Shown here one piece after another: positions 17,142-27,671 of a DNA stretch of 59,204 nucleotides. The notes below the pieces were generated by a model that saw only the letters and a program-made list of their open reading frames with translations, was not told the origin of the DNA and made no database searches. The DNA is from a bacterium (GTDB lineage Bacteria; Chloroflexota; Dehalococcoidia; Tepidiformales; Tepidiformaceae): the NCBI GenBank assembly GCA_003577245.1, contig QEVS01000012.1:1-59204 (forward strand), in the 5' to 3' direction. Made by a program: the position numbers and the translations under genes. Numbering within the stretch: position 1 is the first letter of the stretch; each line of letters starts with the position of its first letter.

Positions 17142-20100
17142 ACGAGCTCTTCGGCATCTCCATGACAACCATCATGCTCGTGATGCTGGCGCTCTTCGCC
17201 GTCTGCGCCGCCGGCGTCGGGGTTGTCTACATCTCCAACCGGCTCATGTTCCGCATGGGCCTGCGCAACATCCGCAGGCGGCGTGTCCAGAGCCTGCTCA
17301 TCGTCTCCGGGCTCATGCTGGCAACCGTCATCATCACCGCCGCCTTTGCCACCGGTGACACGCTGGACTACAGCATCACTAAGCTCACCTACGACAACCT
17401 CCAGCGGACCGACCTCAGCATCCACCACTTCCGCGCCGAGGACACCCCGGCCGGGGGCAGCGATTCCATCGCCGAGGAGCGCTATGTCCCTTACGAAGTG
17501 ACCGCGGCCCTCGAAGAGATCTTCCGGGATGACCCCGACATCCAGGGGTTCATGCCCTTCCTCTTCGAGCCATTGCCCATTGTGAACCCGCGCACGCGCC
17601 TTTCCGAGCCCTTCGCCTTCGTGGCCGGCTTCGATGCCGAACGCCTGGCGCGCTTCGGCGGCCTCACCTACGCGGACGGCGGGAAGCCCGCTCTCTCCTC
17701 TCTCGGCGCCGATGAGGCCCTCCTTGGCGAGGCCGCCGCCGGCAAGCTCGATGCCAGGACCGGCGACACCATTCTTCTTGCCATCGGGGGCGAGCTGGTC
17801 CCCCTGCGCGTGGCCGGCATCGTCAGGGATGAGCGCTCCAGCGGCGCCCTCGAATTCGGCGGCGAAAAGATCCCGGCGCTCGCCGTCAGGCTCGAAACCC
17901 TCCAGCAGATGACCGGGCGCGCGGGGCAGATCAACTCGATCAGCGTTGCCCTTTACGGGACGGTGCGCAGCTCCCTCTCCCGCACCGATGCGGCCGCGAC
18001 CCGGCTCGAAGCCTTTGCCGCAGACCCCTCGGCCCGCCAGCGCGCCGGCCTCGGCGGTCTCGTGTTCCAGGTTGAGAAGAATAAGCAGGACGCCGTGCAC
18101 GAGGCCGAGATGGTGGGCAACCTCTTCACCACCATGTTCATCGTCATGGGGCTGTTCTCCATCGCGGCCGGTGCCATGCTCATCTTCACCCTCTTTGTCA
18201 TGCTTGCCGCCGAGCGGCGAACAGAGATGGGCATCGCCCGCGCGGTGGGTGCACAGCGCATCAACCTGGTCCAGTCCTTCCTCGCCGAAGGCATGGCCTA
18301 CGACCTCCTGGCCGGGCTCGTGGGCGTTGCCCTCGGCGTCGCCGCCGCCTTCATCCTCGTGGTGGGTGGCGTGCGCCTGGCCTTCGGCGACGTCCTCTAC
18401 TACATCACCCCCCATGTGACGGCCCGCTCGCTCGTCGTGAGCTTCTGCCTGGGGGCGGTGCTCACGTTTGTTACGGTGGCCGTCTCATCTTTCCGGATCA
18501 GCTATCTGAACATCGTGGCGGCCATTCGCGGGCAGGCCGATGGGCGTGATCGCCAGGGCCGCCGGGGCCACACGCGCTGGCCATGGATTCTGCTCAGCGT
18601 GCCGGCCATGCTACTGCCCCCTCTGGGCCTCTACCTGCTCCTTCGCAAGGGCCTTGGCCTGGCCTGGGGGCGCATCCTCGGTCCCGCGGCGCTGGTGACG
18701 GCCGGCCTCTTCATTTGGGCCGGCCTCGAAACCCGGCAGGCGTTCTTCTTCACGCTCGGCGTCTCCCTCATCCCGCTCGGCCTCGCCGCCATCGGCGAAT
18801 GGTACCGGCTGCCGCGAAGGCCCATGTGGTCCGCGGTGGGCGCTTTCCTGGCCATCTACTGGCTCTCCCCCAGCGACTGGCATAGCGCCATCTTCGGCGA
18901 ATTCAAGAGCAACATGGAGATGTTCGTCTTCTCCGGGATCATGATCGTGACGGCCATGACCCTGCTTATCGTCTGGAATGCCCGGCTTCTCACCTCGCTC
19001 TTCGCCGTCCGCAGCAACAGCAGCCGCTACCGGCCGGCGCTTTTGCTGGGGCTTCTCACCCTCCTCGCCATCACCACCGGGGTGCTTGCCGGCGACCTCG
19101 CCGACGGCCTCGGCCAGCTCTTCTTCATGGTCGCCGTTTGCACCGGCCTCTTCGGCGTCCTCGCCCTCGTGAGCGTTCGCTTCCCGCGCTTTGCGCCCGC
19201 CCTGAAGATGGGCATCGCCTATCCGCTGGCCAGCCGCTTCCGCACGGGCATGACCATCGCCATGTTCTCCCTCGTGGTATTCGCCATCACCGTGATGGGC
19301 ATCATCAACTCCAGCTTCCTCGACATGTTCGCCGGCGACGAGGGCACCGGCGGCTGGGACATCCTGGCCAGCACCAACCGCAACAACCCGGTCGACGACC
19401 TCGCCGCCGCACTGCGCGACGAAGGCTCCTTCGACCCATCGGTGATCACGGCCACCGGCCGCACCACCCAGTTCGACAACGAATCCCAGGAGGCGCGCTC
19501 CCCCGGCGGCGAATGGGCAGACTACCCCATCATCGCCGGTGATGATTCCTTCTTCCGCGAGGCGCACATGGAGCTCGAAGGGCGCGCCCGTGGCTACGAC
19601 AGCGACCGCGAGGTTTACGAAGTGGTGCGCACAACCCCGGGTGTCGCCCTAATCGACTCGTCGGCAGTGCAGCCGGCGGGAATGGGCGGCAGCTTCGGGG
19701 GGCTCCACCTGAACGTCGATATCGAGGATGGGACCTTCGAACCGTTCCAGGTCGAAATCCGCGACCCGGTCACGGGCCGGGCACGAATGCTTACCGTCGC
19801 CGGCGTCTTCAGCGGACGCATCCCCGGCAACATCCTCTTCGGAATCTACGTCAACGAAACCGATTACCGCGCGCTCTACGGAGAGCCCGACTACCAGACC
19901 TGGTACCTGCGCCTGGCAGACGGCGCCGACAGCGAGCGTGCGGCCAAGGCCATCAAGGCCGCCCTTGTCACGAAAGGGGTCCAGGCCGAGTCCATCGAGC
20001 AGATGATTGAAGATGTGATGGCCATGTCGCGCGGGTTCATGCGCGTGCTGCAATCGTTCATGGCCCTCGGCCTTTTCGTCGGCATCGCCGCGCTCGGGGT

Positions 20101-20437
20101 CATCTCCCTGCGCTCGGTGGTCGAGCGGCGGCAGCAGATAGGCATGCTCCGGGCGATTGGCTACCAGCGCGGCACCGTGGCGCTCAGCTTCATGCTCGAA
20201 TCGGGCTTCATCGCCCTCATGGGCATCGCCTCAGGCGTCATCGGTGCTTCCATCCTCGCCTGGAGCTTGCTCACTTCGACCGCCTTCGCGGGTACGGCCA
20301 GGATCGGTTTCGCCATCCCCTGGCCCGACGTCATCGGCTATTCGCTCACGGCCTTCGTCTTCTCGTTGCTGGCCACGTGGTGGCCCTCGTCGCGGGCCTC
20401 CTCGGTGGCGGTAGCAGACGCGTTGAGGTACGAATAG
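17138..20437 (+). CDS. Large FtsX-like ABC transporter permease
   Basis: A 1,099-residue permease, two FtsX-type units in one chain. An N-terminal membrane anchor is followed by a large extracytoplasmic domain (about residues 75-320) and a first group of three spans (around 325-470, including [19 protein letters not shown]). Several further spans follow (about 490-725) where simple MacB proteins have none. A second extracytoplasmic domain (about 730-950) precedes the C-terminal FtsX unit with [19 protein letters not shown], the coupling helix. It is partnered with the overlapping ATPase gene. Such exporters move lipoproteins, lipids or peptides, or transmit mechanical force; the cargo is unknown. 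Confidence 0.9.
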   Translation: MNELFGISMTTIMLVMLALFAVCAAGVGVVYISNRLMFRMGLRNIRRRRVQSLLIVSGLMLATVIITAAFATGDTLDYSITKLTYDNLQRTDLSIHHFRAEDTPAGGSDSIAEERYVPYEVTAALEEIFRDDPDIQGFMPFLFEPLPIVNPRTRLSEPFAFVAGFDAERLARFGGLTYADGGKPALSSLGADEALLGEAAAGKLDARTGDTILLAIGGELVPLRVAGIVRDERSSGALEFGGEKIPALAVRLETLQQMTGRAGQINSISVALYGTVRSSLSRTDAAATRLEAFAADPSARQRAGLGGLVFQVEKNKQDAVHEAEMVGNLFTTMFIVMGLFSIAAGAMLIFTLFVMLAAERRTEMGIARAVGAQRINLVQSFLAEGMAYDLLAGLVGVALGVAAAFILVVGGVRLAFGDVLYYITPHVTARSLVVSFCLGAVLTFVTVAVSSFRISYLNIVAAIRGQADGRDRQGRRGHTRWPWILLSVPAMLLPPLGLYLLLRKGLGLAWGRILGPAALVTAGLFIWAGLETRQAFFFTLGVSLIPLGLAAIGEWYRLPRRPMWSAVGAFLAIYWLSPSDWHSAIFGEFKSNMEMFVFSGIMIVTAMTLLIVWNARLLTSLFAVRSNSSRYRPALLLGLLTLLAITTGVLAGDLADGLGQLFFMVAVCTGLFGVLALVSVRFPRFAPALKMGIAYPLASRFRTGMTIAMFSLVVFAITVMGIINSSFLDMFAGDEGTGGWDILASTNRNNPVDDLAAALRDEGSFDPSVITATGRTTQFDNESQEARSPGGEWADYPIIAGDDSFFREAHMELEGRARGYDSDREVYEVVRTTPGVALIDSSAVQPAGMGGSFGGLHLNVDIEDGTFEPFQVEIRDPVTGRARMLTVAGVFSGRIPGNILFGIYVNETDYRALYGEPDYQTWYLRLADGADSERAAKAIKAALVTKGVQAESIEQMIEDVMAMSRGFMRVLQSFMALGLFVGIAALGVISLRSVVERRQQIGMLRAIGYQRGTVALSFMLESGFIALMGIASGVIGASILAWSLLTSTAFAGTARIGFAIPWPDVIGYSLTAFVFSLLATWWPSSRASSVAVADALRYE

Positions 20438-20481
20438 CGGCGCCGCGGACGAACCCGGGTTCCGCCCGCTACCATGGCAGC

Positions 20482-21237
20482 ATGGAGAGCCCTCGCGCCC
20501 TGCGCCTCGTCCACCTCTACCCGGGGGTGATGAACATCTACGGCGACCGCGGCAACGTCCTCGCCCTCAAGTACCGCTGCGAGCGCCGGGACATCGCCCT
20601 TGAGGTTCGCGAGATTGAGATTGGCGACCCCTTCGACCCCGACGGGGCTGACCTCGTCCTGATAGGTGGCGGGCAGGACCGTGAGCAGCGCCGCATCGCC
20701 GATGACCTGGTGGCCAGGGGGCCGGCCCTCCGCGACGCTATCGCCGGCGGGCTGCCACTGCTCGCCGTTTGCGGCGGATTCCAGCTCTTCGGACACCGCT
20801 ACGTCGACCACGAAGGGGGCGTCATCCCCGGCATCGGCGTGTTCGACATGGAGACGCGCCACCCGGGCCCCCGGGCCGGCCGCTGCATCGGCGACGTTGT
20901 CGTGGACACAGAGTTCGGCGAGATCGTGGGGTTCGAGAACCACGGCGGACGGACCTACCTGGCGCCGGGCCAGGCGCCCTTCGGCCGGGTGCTCCGAGGC
21001 TTTGGCAATAACGCCACCGATGGCAGCGAGGGAGCGCGCACGGGCAACGCCTTTGGCACGTACCTCCACGGCAGCCTGCTGCCCAGGAACCCCGGCTTCG
21101 CCGATGCCCTCATTGGGATGGCCCTCCAGAGGCGCTACGGAAAAGGGGCACAGCTGCCGCCCCTCGATGACCAGGCCGAGCAGGCAGCCCACGCCGGAGC
21201 GGTGCGCGTCGCCGAGCGCCGGAGCCGCGGCGCCTGA
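20482..21237 (+). CDS. gatD: Lipid II isoglutaminyl synthase, glutaminase subunit GatD
   Basis: GatD supplies ammonia to MurT for amidation of the D-Glu of lipid II in Gram-positive-type peptidoglycan. The 251-residue class I amidotransferase has the characteristic opening LVHLYPGVMNIYGDRGNVLAL, the nucleophile Cys97 in LLAVCGGFQLFG, GFENHGGRTYL, and the catalytic His in GTYLHGSLL. ATG 20482 was preferred over an in-frame ATG at 20377, which lies inside the permease gene. A murT gene, usually adjacent, is not present on either side. Confidence 0.9.
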   Translation: MESPRALRLVHLYPGVMNIYGDRGNVLALKYRCERRDIALEVREIEIGDPFDPDGADLVLIGGGQDREQRRIADDLVARGPALRDAIAGGLPLLAVCGGFQLFGHRYVDHEGGVIPGIGVFDMETRHPGPRAGRCIGDVVVDTEFGEIVGFENHGGRTYLAPGQAPFGRVLRGFGNNATDGSEGARTGNAFGTYLHGSLLPRNPGFADALIGMALQRRYGKGAQLPPLDDQAEQAAHAGAVRVAERRSRGA

Positions 21238-21240
21238 GGT

Positions 21241-22152
21241 TCAGGAGAGGGCGAGCCCGGCCGCGAACAGCAGGCCGAAAAGCAGGTGAAAGCGCGCCGT
21301 GGCCTTGAGCGTGGCGTTCAGGTCGCGTCCTTCCGCGCCGCCGAGCACCGCACGAAGCGGACCGGCGGCGAAGGGAGCGCTCAGGGCCACCAGCAGCACC
21401 GCCGGCGAGGCGTCCGCCAGCGGCCAGCAGAGCCCGGCCGCGGCGAAGGCCCCGGCGAGCAGGATGCTGAACCACGCGCGCGTCCCTTTCACGCCGAGCA
21501 CCACCGCGAGGGTGGTCTTGCCGGCCGCGCGGTCGGTGTGGATATCGCGCAGGTTGTTCACCACCAGGATCATGGTGACCGTGCAGCCCATGGCGATGGA
21601 GGCGCCCCATGCCAGCGCGGCCGTTTCGCCCGCCTGCACGTAGTACGTCCCCACCACCGCCGCCACCCCGAAGAAGACAAAGGTGAACACGTCGCCCAGG
21701 GCGTGGTAGCCAATGGGCCAAGGCCCGCCGGTGTAAACGATGGCCGCCACAATGGAGCTAAGCCCCACGGCCACGATGGGCCAGCCACCCACCCACACCA
21801 GGTAGATCCCGGCCACGAAGGCGCACGCGAAGGCTGCCCACATTCCCGCCATCACCTCGCCGGGTGAAAGCAGGCCCATCTGTGTGACCCGCGGCGGTCC
21901 GAGACGGTCGTGGGTGTCGGCGCCGCGCCGGAAGTCGAACACATCGTTGGCGAAGTTGGCCCCCACCTGCAGGCAGAGCGCGCCGAAGAGCGCCGCCAGC
22001 GCGGGGAGCAGGTCAAATGCGTCGCGGCCGGCCGCCACCCCGGCGCCCACCGCCACCGGGGCCACCGCCGCGGGGAGGGTGGGCAGCCGCACCGCCATCT
22101 TCCAGGCGGCGCGCCTGCTCATCGCGGCCGCGGAAGCTGCTTCAGCGCTCAA
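21241..22152 (-). CDS. menA: 1,4-dihydroxy-2-naphthoate polyprenyltransferase
   Basis: MenA attaches the polyprenyl tail to 1,4-dihydroxy-2-naphthoate in menaquinone synthesis. The 303-residue protein has about eight to nine membrane spans and both UbiA-family Asp motifs: NFANDVFDFRRGADTHDR and NNLRDIHTDRAAGKTT. The start is a TTG at 22152 that overlaps the menG stop (TTGA); an ATG at 22122 is an alternative. The direct downstream position after menG fits consecutive last steps of the pathway. Confidence 0.93.
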   Translation of the reverse strand: MSAEAASAAAMSRRAAWKMAVRLPTLPAAVAPVAVGAGVAAGRDAFDLLPALAALFGALCLQVGANFANDVFDFRRGADTHDRLGPPRVTQMGLLSPGEVMAGMWAAFACAFVAGIYLVWVGGWPIVAVGLSSIVAAIVYTGGPWPIGYHALGDVFTFVFFGVAAVVGTYYVQAGETAALAWGASIAMGCTVTMILVVNNLRDIHTDRAAGKTTLAVVLGVKGTRAWFSILLAGAFAAAGLCWPLADASPAVLLVALSAPFAAGPLRAVLGGAEGRDLNATLKATARFHLLFGLLFAAGLALS

Positions 22153-22880
22153 GCCCGGACCGCCGTAATCGCCTGCGCCGCCCCCAGCATGTGCGACTGC
22201 TTGCGCACCCTCTCAAAGCCCGCCTCACGGATCATTCCCAGCAGCTCAGCCTCGGCAGGCATGTAGGCGGCCGAGGCCGGGAGGTAGCGGTAAGCCTGCC
22301 GCTCCGACGACAGAGCCCCGCCTATGAGCGGCACCACGCGGTTGAAGTAAACGGTGTGGCCTGCGCGGAAGATGGGATTGCGAGGCCGGTCCACTTCCAG
22401 GAGACCGATGCGGCCCCCGGGCCGGATCACCCGCGCCAGCTCGGCGAGCACCGCCGGGATGGAGGTGAAGTTGCGCAGCGCGAAGCCCGAGACGGCTACG
22501 GTCATGCTTCCATCGCGCAGGGGCAGCCGAAGAGCGTCGGCCTGAACCCATTCGACCCCTTCGATCTTCCTTCGTCGCGCCCCCTGCAACATCACCCGTG
22601 CGAAATCGAGCCCCACCACATGAGGCGTGAACTCCCGCGCAATCTCCGCGAAGTCGCCCGTGCCGCAGGCCAGGTCGAGCACACGGTCCGCATCGCTGAC
22701 CCGCAGCCTGCGCACCAGCTCGCGGCGCCAGGCCTGGTCGCGCCGCCCCGTCATCACGCGATTCACACGGTCGTAGCCAGGCGCTATCCGGTCGAACATC
22801 TGGCGAACGGTGCGGGCCTTTTCCTCGGGCGGCGGGAGCACATCGGGCACGGAGCAGATTGTCGCACAGCCATGGGGCAC
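22149..22880 (-). CDS. menG: Demethylmenaquinone methyltransferase (UbiE/MenG)
   Basis: This SAM-dependent enzyme methylates demethylmenaquinone in the last step of menaquinone synthesis. The 243-residue protein carries the family's KARTVRQMFDRIAPGYDRVN opening, the SAM motif VLDLACGTGDFA, and the two UbiE signatures around AVSGFALRNF and RVIRPGGRIGLLEVDRP. ATG 22880 is the longest start; a GTG at 22850 is also possible because residues 1-10 are not conserved. It overlaps menA by 4 nt. The divergent SDR gene begins 73 bp away. Confidence 0.94.
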   Translation of the reverse strand: MPHGCATICSVPDVLPPPEEKARTVRQMFDRIAPGYDRVNRVMTGRRDQAWRRELVRRLRVSDADRVLDLACGTGDFAEIAREFTPHVVGLDFARVMLQGARRRKIEGVEWVQADALRLPLRDGSMTVAVSGFALRNFTSIPAVLAELARVIRPGGRIGLLEVDRPRNPIFRAGHTVYFNRVVPLIGGALSSERQAYRYLPASAAYMPAEAELLGMIREAGFERVRKQSHMLGAAQAITAVRA

Positions 22881-22953
22881 GGTCCGCGCGGCGGAACTGC
22901 GCCCCGGGCTCCTTTCCCCTAAACTCGGGAAAACTCACGGCAGGAGGCGGCCC

Positions 22954-23811
<858 letters not shown>

Positions 23812-23819
23812 GCCGGAAG

Positions 23820-24293
23820 GTGTTCTCCCGGCGACGGGCAAAGGATGAACCCGCGCCGCGGCCACCCGTGCAGGGCCCGGTGCTGCTCCTCCCGATCGGG
23901 CACGTCCGCAACCGGGTCACAAAGTCCCGGCCACGGGGCTGGGAGAAGGTTGAGAGTGTCATCGAGGTGCTCCCCGAGCACACGGCCAAGCTGGCGGGGC
24001 TGGAGAAGTACAGCCACATCATCGTCGTCTTCTACATGGACCTCGCCGCGGACGCACCCGGGAAGCCAGAGACCCTGACCCTCGAAAGCGGGCATGAGCA
24101 CGGCATCTTCGCCACCCGCAGCCAGCTCAGGCCCAACCACCTGGGCGTCTCCGCCGTCGAGCTGGCCGGAGTGGAAGGCTCCTCGCTCCGTGTGCGCGGC
24201 CTCGACGCCATCGACGGCACCGCCGTCCTCGACATCAAACCCTACCTGCCGGAGTACGACTCCATCCCCCGGGCACGCATCCCGGCCGGGTAA
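23820..24293 (+). CDS. trmO: tRNA m6t6A37 methyltransferase TrmO (TsaA-like)
   Basis: TrmO N6-methylates the threonylcarbamoyl-adenosine at position 37 of some tRNA-Thr, using SAM. The 157-residue protein shows the VirR/TsaA signature: GPVLLLPIGHVRN, the W-E-K-V-E-S stretch, SQLRPNHLGVSAVEL, and the end GLDAIDGTAVLDIKPYLPEY. It differs from longer TrmO proteins in lacking a C-terminal domain. GTG 23820 was chosen; GTG 23868 would start right at the domain. The sequence TGKP.. typical of longer members is not evident, so the tRNA substrate is inferred from the family. Confidence 0.82.
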   Translation: MFSRRRAKDEPAPRPPVQGPVLLLPIGHVRNRVTKSRPRGWEKVESVIEVLPEHTAKLAGLEKYSHIIVVFYMDLAADAPGKPETLTLESGHEHGIFATRSQLRPNHLGVSAVELAGVEGSSLRVRGLDAIDGTAVLDIKPYLPEYDSIPRARIPAG

Positions 24294-24324
24294 CAGTCTC
24301 ATGCGGGACGCATCGCGGGCGTCA

Positions 24325-25221
24325 CTAGTCCTTCGCCACTTCCGGCGCGACATGCCGGTACGGCCCAACCGTGGGAGCGGGCGTGGGGGCCGCCCCGTAG
24401 ATGGCGATGAGCCCCGCGATGTCGTCGGCCTGCAACTCCCGGGTAAGGCTCCCGCGGCGGTAGACCTCGCACATCACCGGTCCCGGGCACTCCCCGCCGG
24501 GCGGGTGGCCAAGGCCCAGCGCGTGCCCGAACTCGTGCGTGATCACCGACTGCAGGTCGGCTTCGATGGGCCTGCCGGTTGTCCAGTTCCAGCCGGGGTC
24601 AATCCTCATGTCGAACTCGCGCGCGGTGAGCGGCGAGCCGCCCGATGCGTACCACGTGCAGGTCATGGCGAGCGTGGAGCCGGTCAGCGGCGCCCACCCG
24701 ACCGTGTTCTGGCCGTCCCGGCCGGCGCTGGAGCAGGTGCCCGTGTCTGCCGTGGTCACGCCATCCCACGTGAACGACCAGAGAGCCCCGGCGCCGTTCC
24801 AGGCCTCGGCCGAAGCGCGAATGGCAGCCTCATCGCCGGAAAGGCCGGGCGTCTTTTCAGCAGGATTGTAGCGCCACTCGACCGCGTGTGAGGGCCACCA
24901 GTAGGGATTGAGTACGTACTGGGCGGTCGCCTCACCCGGTTCGGCTTCGATGGCCCCGGGAAAGCCAGCCAAGACCTCCGCGCGGGCTGCTGCCACCGCT
25001 TCGGCATAGCGGCCCTCGCCGTCGTCGTAGACGAGAGCATGGACCTCGACGTGCCACCATTCCCCTTCCGCGAAGACCAGCAGCCGCACTTCCTCCTCGC
25101 GGAAGGCAGGCGAGCCCCCGGCGCCCGCTGCGGGCCCGCCCCCGGCCAGGGACAGGGCCGCCACGCCCAGGGCCAGCAGCATTGCCGCAAGAAGGAGGTG
25201 CGCTTTTCGCATCTTCGCCAT
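24325..25221 (-). CDS. Secreted matrixin-type zinc metalloprotease
   Basis: A 298-residue exported protein. The N-terminal signal peptide (KAHLLLAAMLLALGVAALSL after basic residues) is followed by about 100 residues without known motifs, possibly a propeptide. A metzincin domain follows with the zinc motif HEFGHALGLGH and a Met-turn VMCEV. The final DDIAGLIAIYG is typical of matrixins. ATG 25221 was chosen; GTG 25239 is also in frame. Substrate unknown; an extracellular or surface protease is expected. It is divergent from the MFS gene beginning near 25346. Confidence 0.85.
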   Translation of the reverse strand: MAKMRKAHLLLAAMLLALGVAALSLAGGGPAAGAGGSPAFREEEVRLLVFAEGEWWHVEVHALVYDDGEGRYAEAVAAARAEVLAGFPGAIEAEPGEATAQYVLNPYWWPSHAVEWRYNPAEKTPGLSGDEAAIRASAEAWNGAGALWSFTWDGVTTADTGTCSSAGRDGQNTVGWAPLTGSTLAMTCTWYASGGSPLTAREFDMRIDPGWNWTTGRPIEADLQSVITHEFGHALGLGHPPGGECPGPVMCEVYRRGSLTRELQADDIAGLIAIYGAAPTPAPTVGPYRHVAPEVAKD

Positions 25222-25345
25222 GGAGATGATGGTACACACGGGATGAAAGAAGCCGGGAAAAGTACCGCGGCTTTCGTTTTGGCCAACCGCGGCTCTCTGC
25301 TAGGCTTGGGAGGCGCACCCAACTCTCACGTGAAGGTTACCCTCC

Positions 25346-26626
25346 CTGCGCGCGTACTTCCGCCGCACCTTCTTCGCCCTCGAGAATCCGCAGTTTCGCA
25401 CGCTCTGGCTGGGGACGCTCTTCTCGTTCCTCGGAATGCAGATGCAGGTCATCGCGCGCGGGTTCCTTGCCTTCGACCTCACCAACAAGAACAGCGCCCT
25501 CGGCGCCGTCATGCTCGCTTTCGGGGTACCGCAGCTCCTGCTCGTCCTCTGGGGCGGCGTTCTTGCCGACCGGCTACCCAAGCGGAACGTGCTTGTCGTA
25601 GCCCAGGGGGTGGTGGCGCTCAATTCGGCGTGGCTCGCCGTGATGATAATGAGCGGCGCCGTCGAGTTCTGGATGCTGATCGTCGCCGGCGTGGTGCAGG
25701 GCGCGGGATTCTCCTTTATCGGGCCCGCGCGCCAGGCGTTTATCAGCGACCTTGTCGAGAAGGACGCCATCGGCAACGCCGTGGTGCTCCAGCAGCTGAG
25801 CATGAACAGCACGCGCGTGGTGGGGCCATCGCTGGCCGGCGCTTTCATCGCCATCCAGTTCATCGGCGTCGGCGGCGTCTACTTCATGACCACGCTCGGG
25901 TTCGTGGTCGCCATGCTCACCATGCTGCGGCTGCCTCCGGGGCGGCCCCATCCATCGGTGGTGCGCGGATCGCCCCTTTCGGAGATGCTCGACGGCCTGC
26001 GCTACGTGCGCAGCCGGCCTTCGGTTGCCCTGCTCATCCTCACCTCACTCGCCGTCGTGATGCTGGGATTTCCCTACCAGTCGTTCCTGCCATCAATCGC
26101 CAAGGACGTCTATAACGTCGGCTCAGGCGGCCTGGGGGCGCTGTCCTCGGCCGGGGCAGTGGGAGCGGTAGCTGCCACCGTGCTCGTGGCCATGTACGCG
26201 GGGCACCGCTACGCGTGGCACTTCCAGGCCATCCTGGCCCTCGCCTTTGCGCTTTCGCTTGTGGCGCTCGGCGCTGCCCACAGCTTTGCCTTCGGCATTG
26301 GCGCCATGGTTCTCGTCGGCGCCATGGCCAGCGCCTTCCAGTCGCTCAACAACTCCCTCACCATGTCGCTGAGCGACCACCAGTACGTGGGCCGGGTGCA
26401 GAGCATCTCCATGATGAGCTGGAGTCTCTTCGGCCTTGTGGCGCTGCCCATCGGCTTCATCGCCGACCACATCGGCATCCAGGAGACGCTGATGCTCATG
26501 GGGGCCGTGGTCCTTGCCTGCGTCCTCGCCCTGCAGGCCCTGCTCGGGAGGCTCCCCTCGGTCGCCCGTGACCGCCAGCTGGAACCGGCGCTGCCGGAGC
26601 ACCTGGCGGGCGTCCCCGGGCGTTAG
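25346..26626 (+). CDS. MFS transporter (EntS/MFS_3 type) with an unusual 5' end
   Basis: A 12-span exporter of the MFS_3 group (enterobactin/macrolide exporter-like). WGGVLADRLPKRNVLVV is motif A, and GAGFSFIGPARQAFISDLV and ISMMSWSLFGLVALPIG are typical. The first ATG in frame (25436) falls inside the first membrane helix. The conserved lead-in FALENPQFRTLWLGTLFSFLG is encoded upstream in the same frame, but there is no ATG, GTG or TTG between the in-frame TGA at 25331 and 25436. A CTG at 25346 sits 9 nt after GAAGG; alternatively GTG 25330 plus a one-base frameshift would restore it. TTGGCC (25279-25284) and TAGGCT (25301-25306) form a possible promoter. Confidence 0.82.
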   Translation: MRAYFRRTFFALENPQFRTLWLGTLFSFLGMQMQVIARGFLAFDLTNKNSALGAVMLAFGVPQLLLVLWGGVLADRLPKRNVLVVAQGVVALNSAWLAVMIMSGAVEFWMLIVAGVVQGAGFSFIGPARQAFISDLVEKDAIGNAVVLQQLSMNSTRVVGPSLAGAFIAIQFIGVGGVYFMTTLGFVVAMLTMLRLPPGRPHPSVVRGSPLSEMLDGLRYVRSRPSVALLILTSLAVVMLGFPYQSFLPSIAKDVYNVGSGGLGALSSAGAVGAVAATVLVAMYAGHRYAWHFQAILALAFALSLVALGAAHSFAFGIGAMVLVGAMASAFQSLNNSLTMSLSDHQYVGRVQSISMMSWSLFGLVALPIGFIADHIGIQETLMLMGAVVLACVLALQALLGRLPSVARDRQLEPALPEHLAGVPGR

Positions 26627-26667
26627 GCGCTTCCGGGCGCACCGCCACTGCTGGTAGCCTTGCGGGC

Positions 26668-27654
26668 ATGAAAGCTGTCGTCATCCCCTCCCCTGGCGGC
26701 CCCGAAGTCCTCCAGCTCCGCGAGGTGCCCGCCCCGGAACCCGGTCCCGAAGACCTGCTGGTGCGCGTCAAAGCCACCGCCCTCAACCGTGCCGATATCC
26801 TCCAGCGCATGGGGCAGTACCCGCAGCCGGGCCCCCGGGCCGCGTTCGACATCCCCGGGCTTGAGTTCGCGGGCGAAGTCATCGCCGCGGGCCCGCGAGC
26901 CGAGGGTTTCGTTCCCGGAGACCGCGTCATGGGTCTCCTCGCCGGGGGCGGCTACGCCGGGCAGGTAGTCATCCACCACCGGCTGGCGATGAAGGTTCCG
27001 CCGGCGCTTTCGTGGCACGAAGCAGGCGCCACGCCCGAGGTCTACATCACCGCCCATGATGCCCTCTTGCAGTGCGGCCTCGTTGCCGGCGAGACGGTCC
27101 TTGTTCACGCAGCCGGCTCGGGTGTGGGCGTGGCCGCAATCCAGGTGGCGAAAGCCATGGGCGCCTCACTCGTGCTGGGCACCGCCGGCAGCGCCGAAAA
27201 GCTCTCCCGCGCGCGGGAGCTCGGCCTCGATGCCGCCATCAACTACCGCGAACAGGACTTCGCGCAAGAGGCGCTCACCGCCACCGGCGGCCGGGGCGTG
27301 GACGTCGTCGTCGATGTCATCGGCGCCGCCTACTGGGAGAAGAACATGCGCGCCCTGGCGCTCAAAGGCCGGATGGTGATCGTGGGCCTGATGGGCGGAG
27401 CGGCCGCGCCGGCCAACCTCGGGCTCCTGCTATCGAAGCGGCTCCAGGTGCGGGGCACCGTGCTGCGCGCGCGGCCCCTGGAAGAGAAGGCGCTCGCCAC
27501 GCGTGCCTTCGAGAAGAGCATCCTCCCTCACATCGCATCGGGGAGGGTGAAGATCCCGGTGGACAGCGTTTTTCCGCTGGAGGCCGCCGCCGACGCCCAC
27601 CGCCGCATGGAGGCGAACGCCAACTTCGGCAAGATCGTGCTCGCAGTCAGCTAG
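26668..27654 (+). CDS. NAD(P)H quinone oxidoreductase (zeta-crystallin/PIG3 type)
   Basis: A 328-residue zinc-free MDR-family reductase. It opens with MKAVVIPSPGGPEVLQL, has ATALNRADILQRMGQYP (the PIG3-type substrate segment), IPGLEFAGEV, and the cofactor loop VHAAGSGVGVAAIQVAKAMGA with an AxGxGxxA fold. No zinc-binding Cys cluster is present. Such enzymes reduce quinones or alpha,beta-unsaturated ketones with NADPH. It is a stand-alone gene between the MFS gene and a convergent cNMP-binding gene. Confidence 0.9.
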   Translation: MKAVVIPSPGGPEVLQLREVPAPEPGPEDLLVRVKATALNRADILQRMGQYPQPGPRAAFDIPGLEFAGEVIAAGPRAEGFVPGDRVMGLLAGGGYAGQVVIHHRLAMKVPPALSWHEAGATPEVYITAHDALLQCGLVAGETVLVHAAGSGVGVAAIQVAKAMGASLVLGTAGSAEKLSRARELGLDAAINYREQDFAQEALTATGGRGVDVVVDVIGAAYWEKNMRALALKGRMVIVGLMGGAAAPANLGLLLSKRLQVRGTVLRARPLEEKALATRAFEKSILPHIASGRVKIPVDSVFPLEAAADAHRRMEANANFGKIVLAVS

Positions 27655-27671
27655 CCCCCGGGGGGCCGGCC

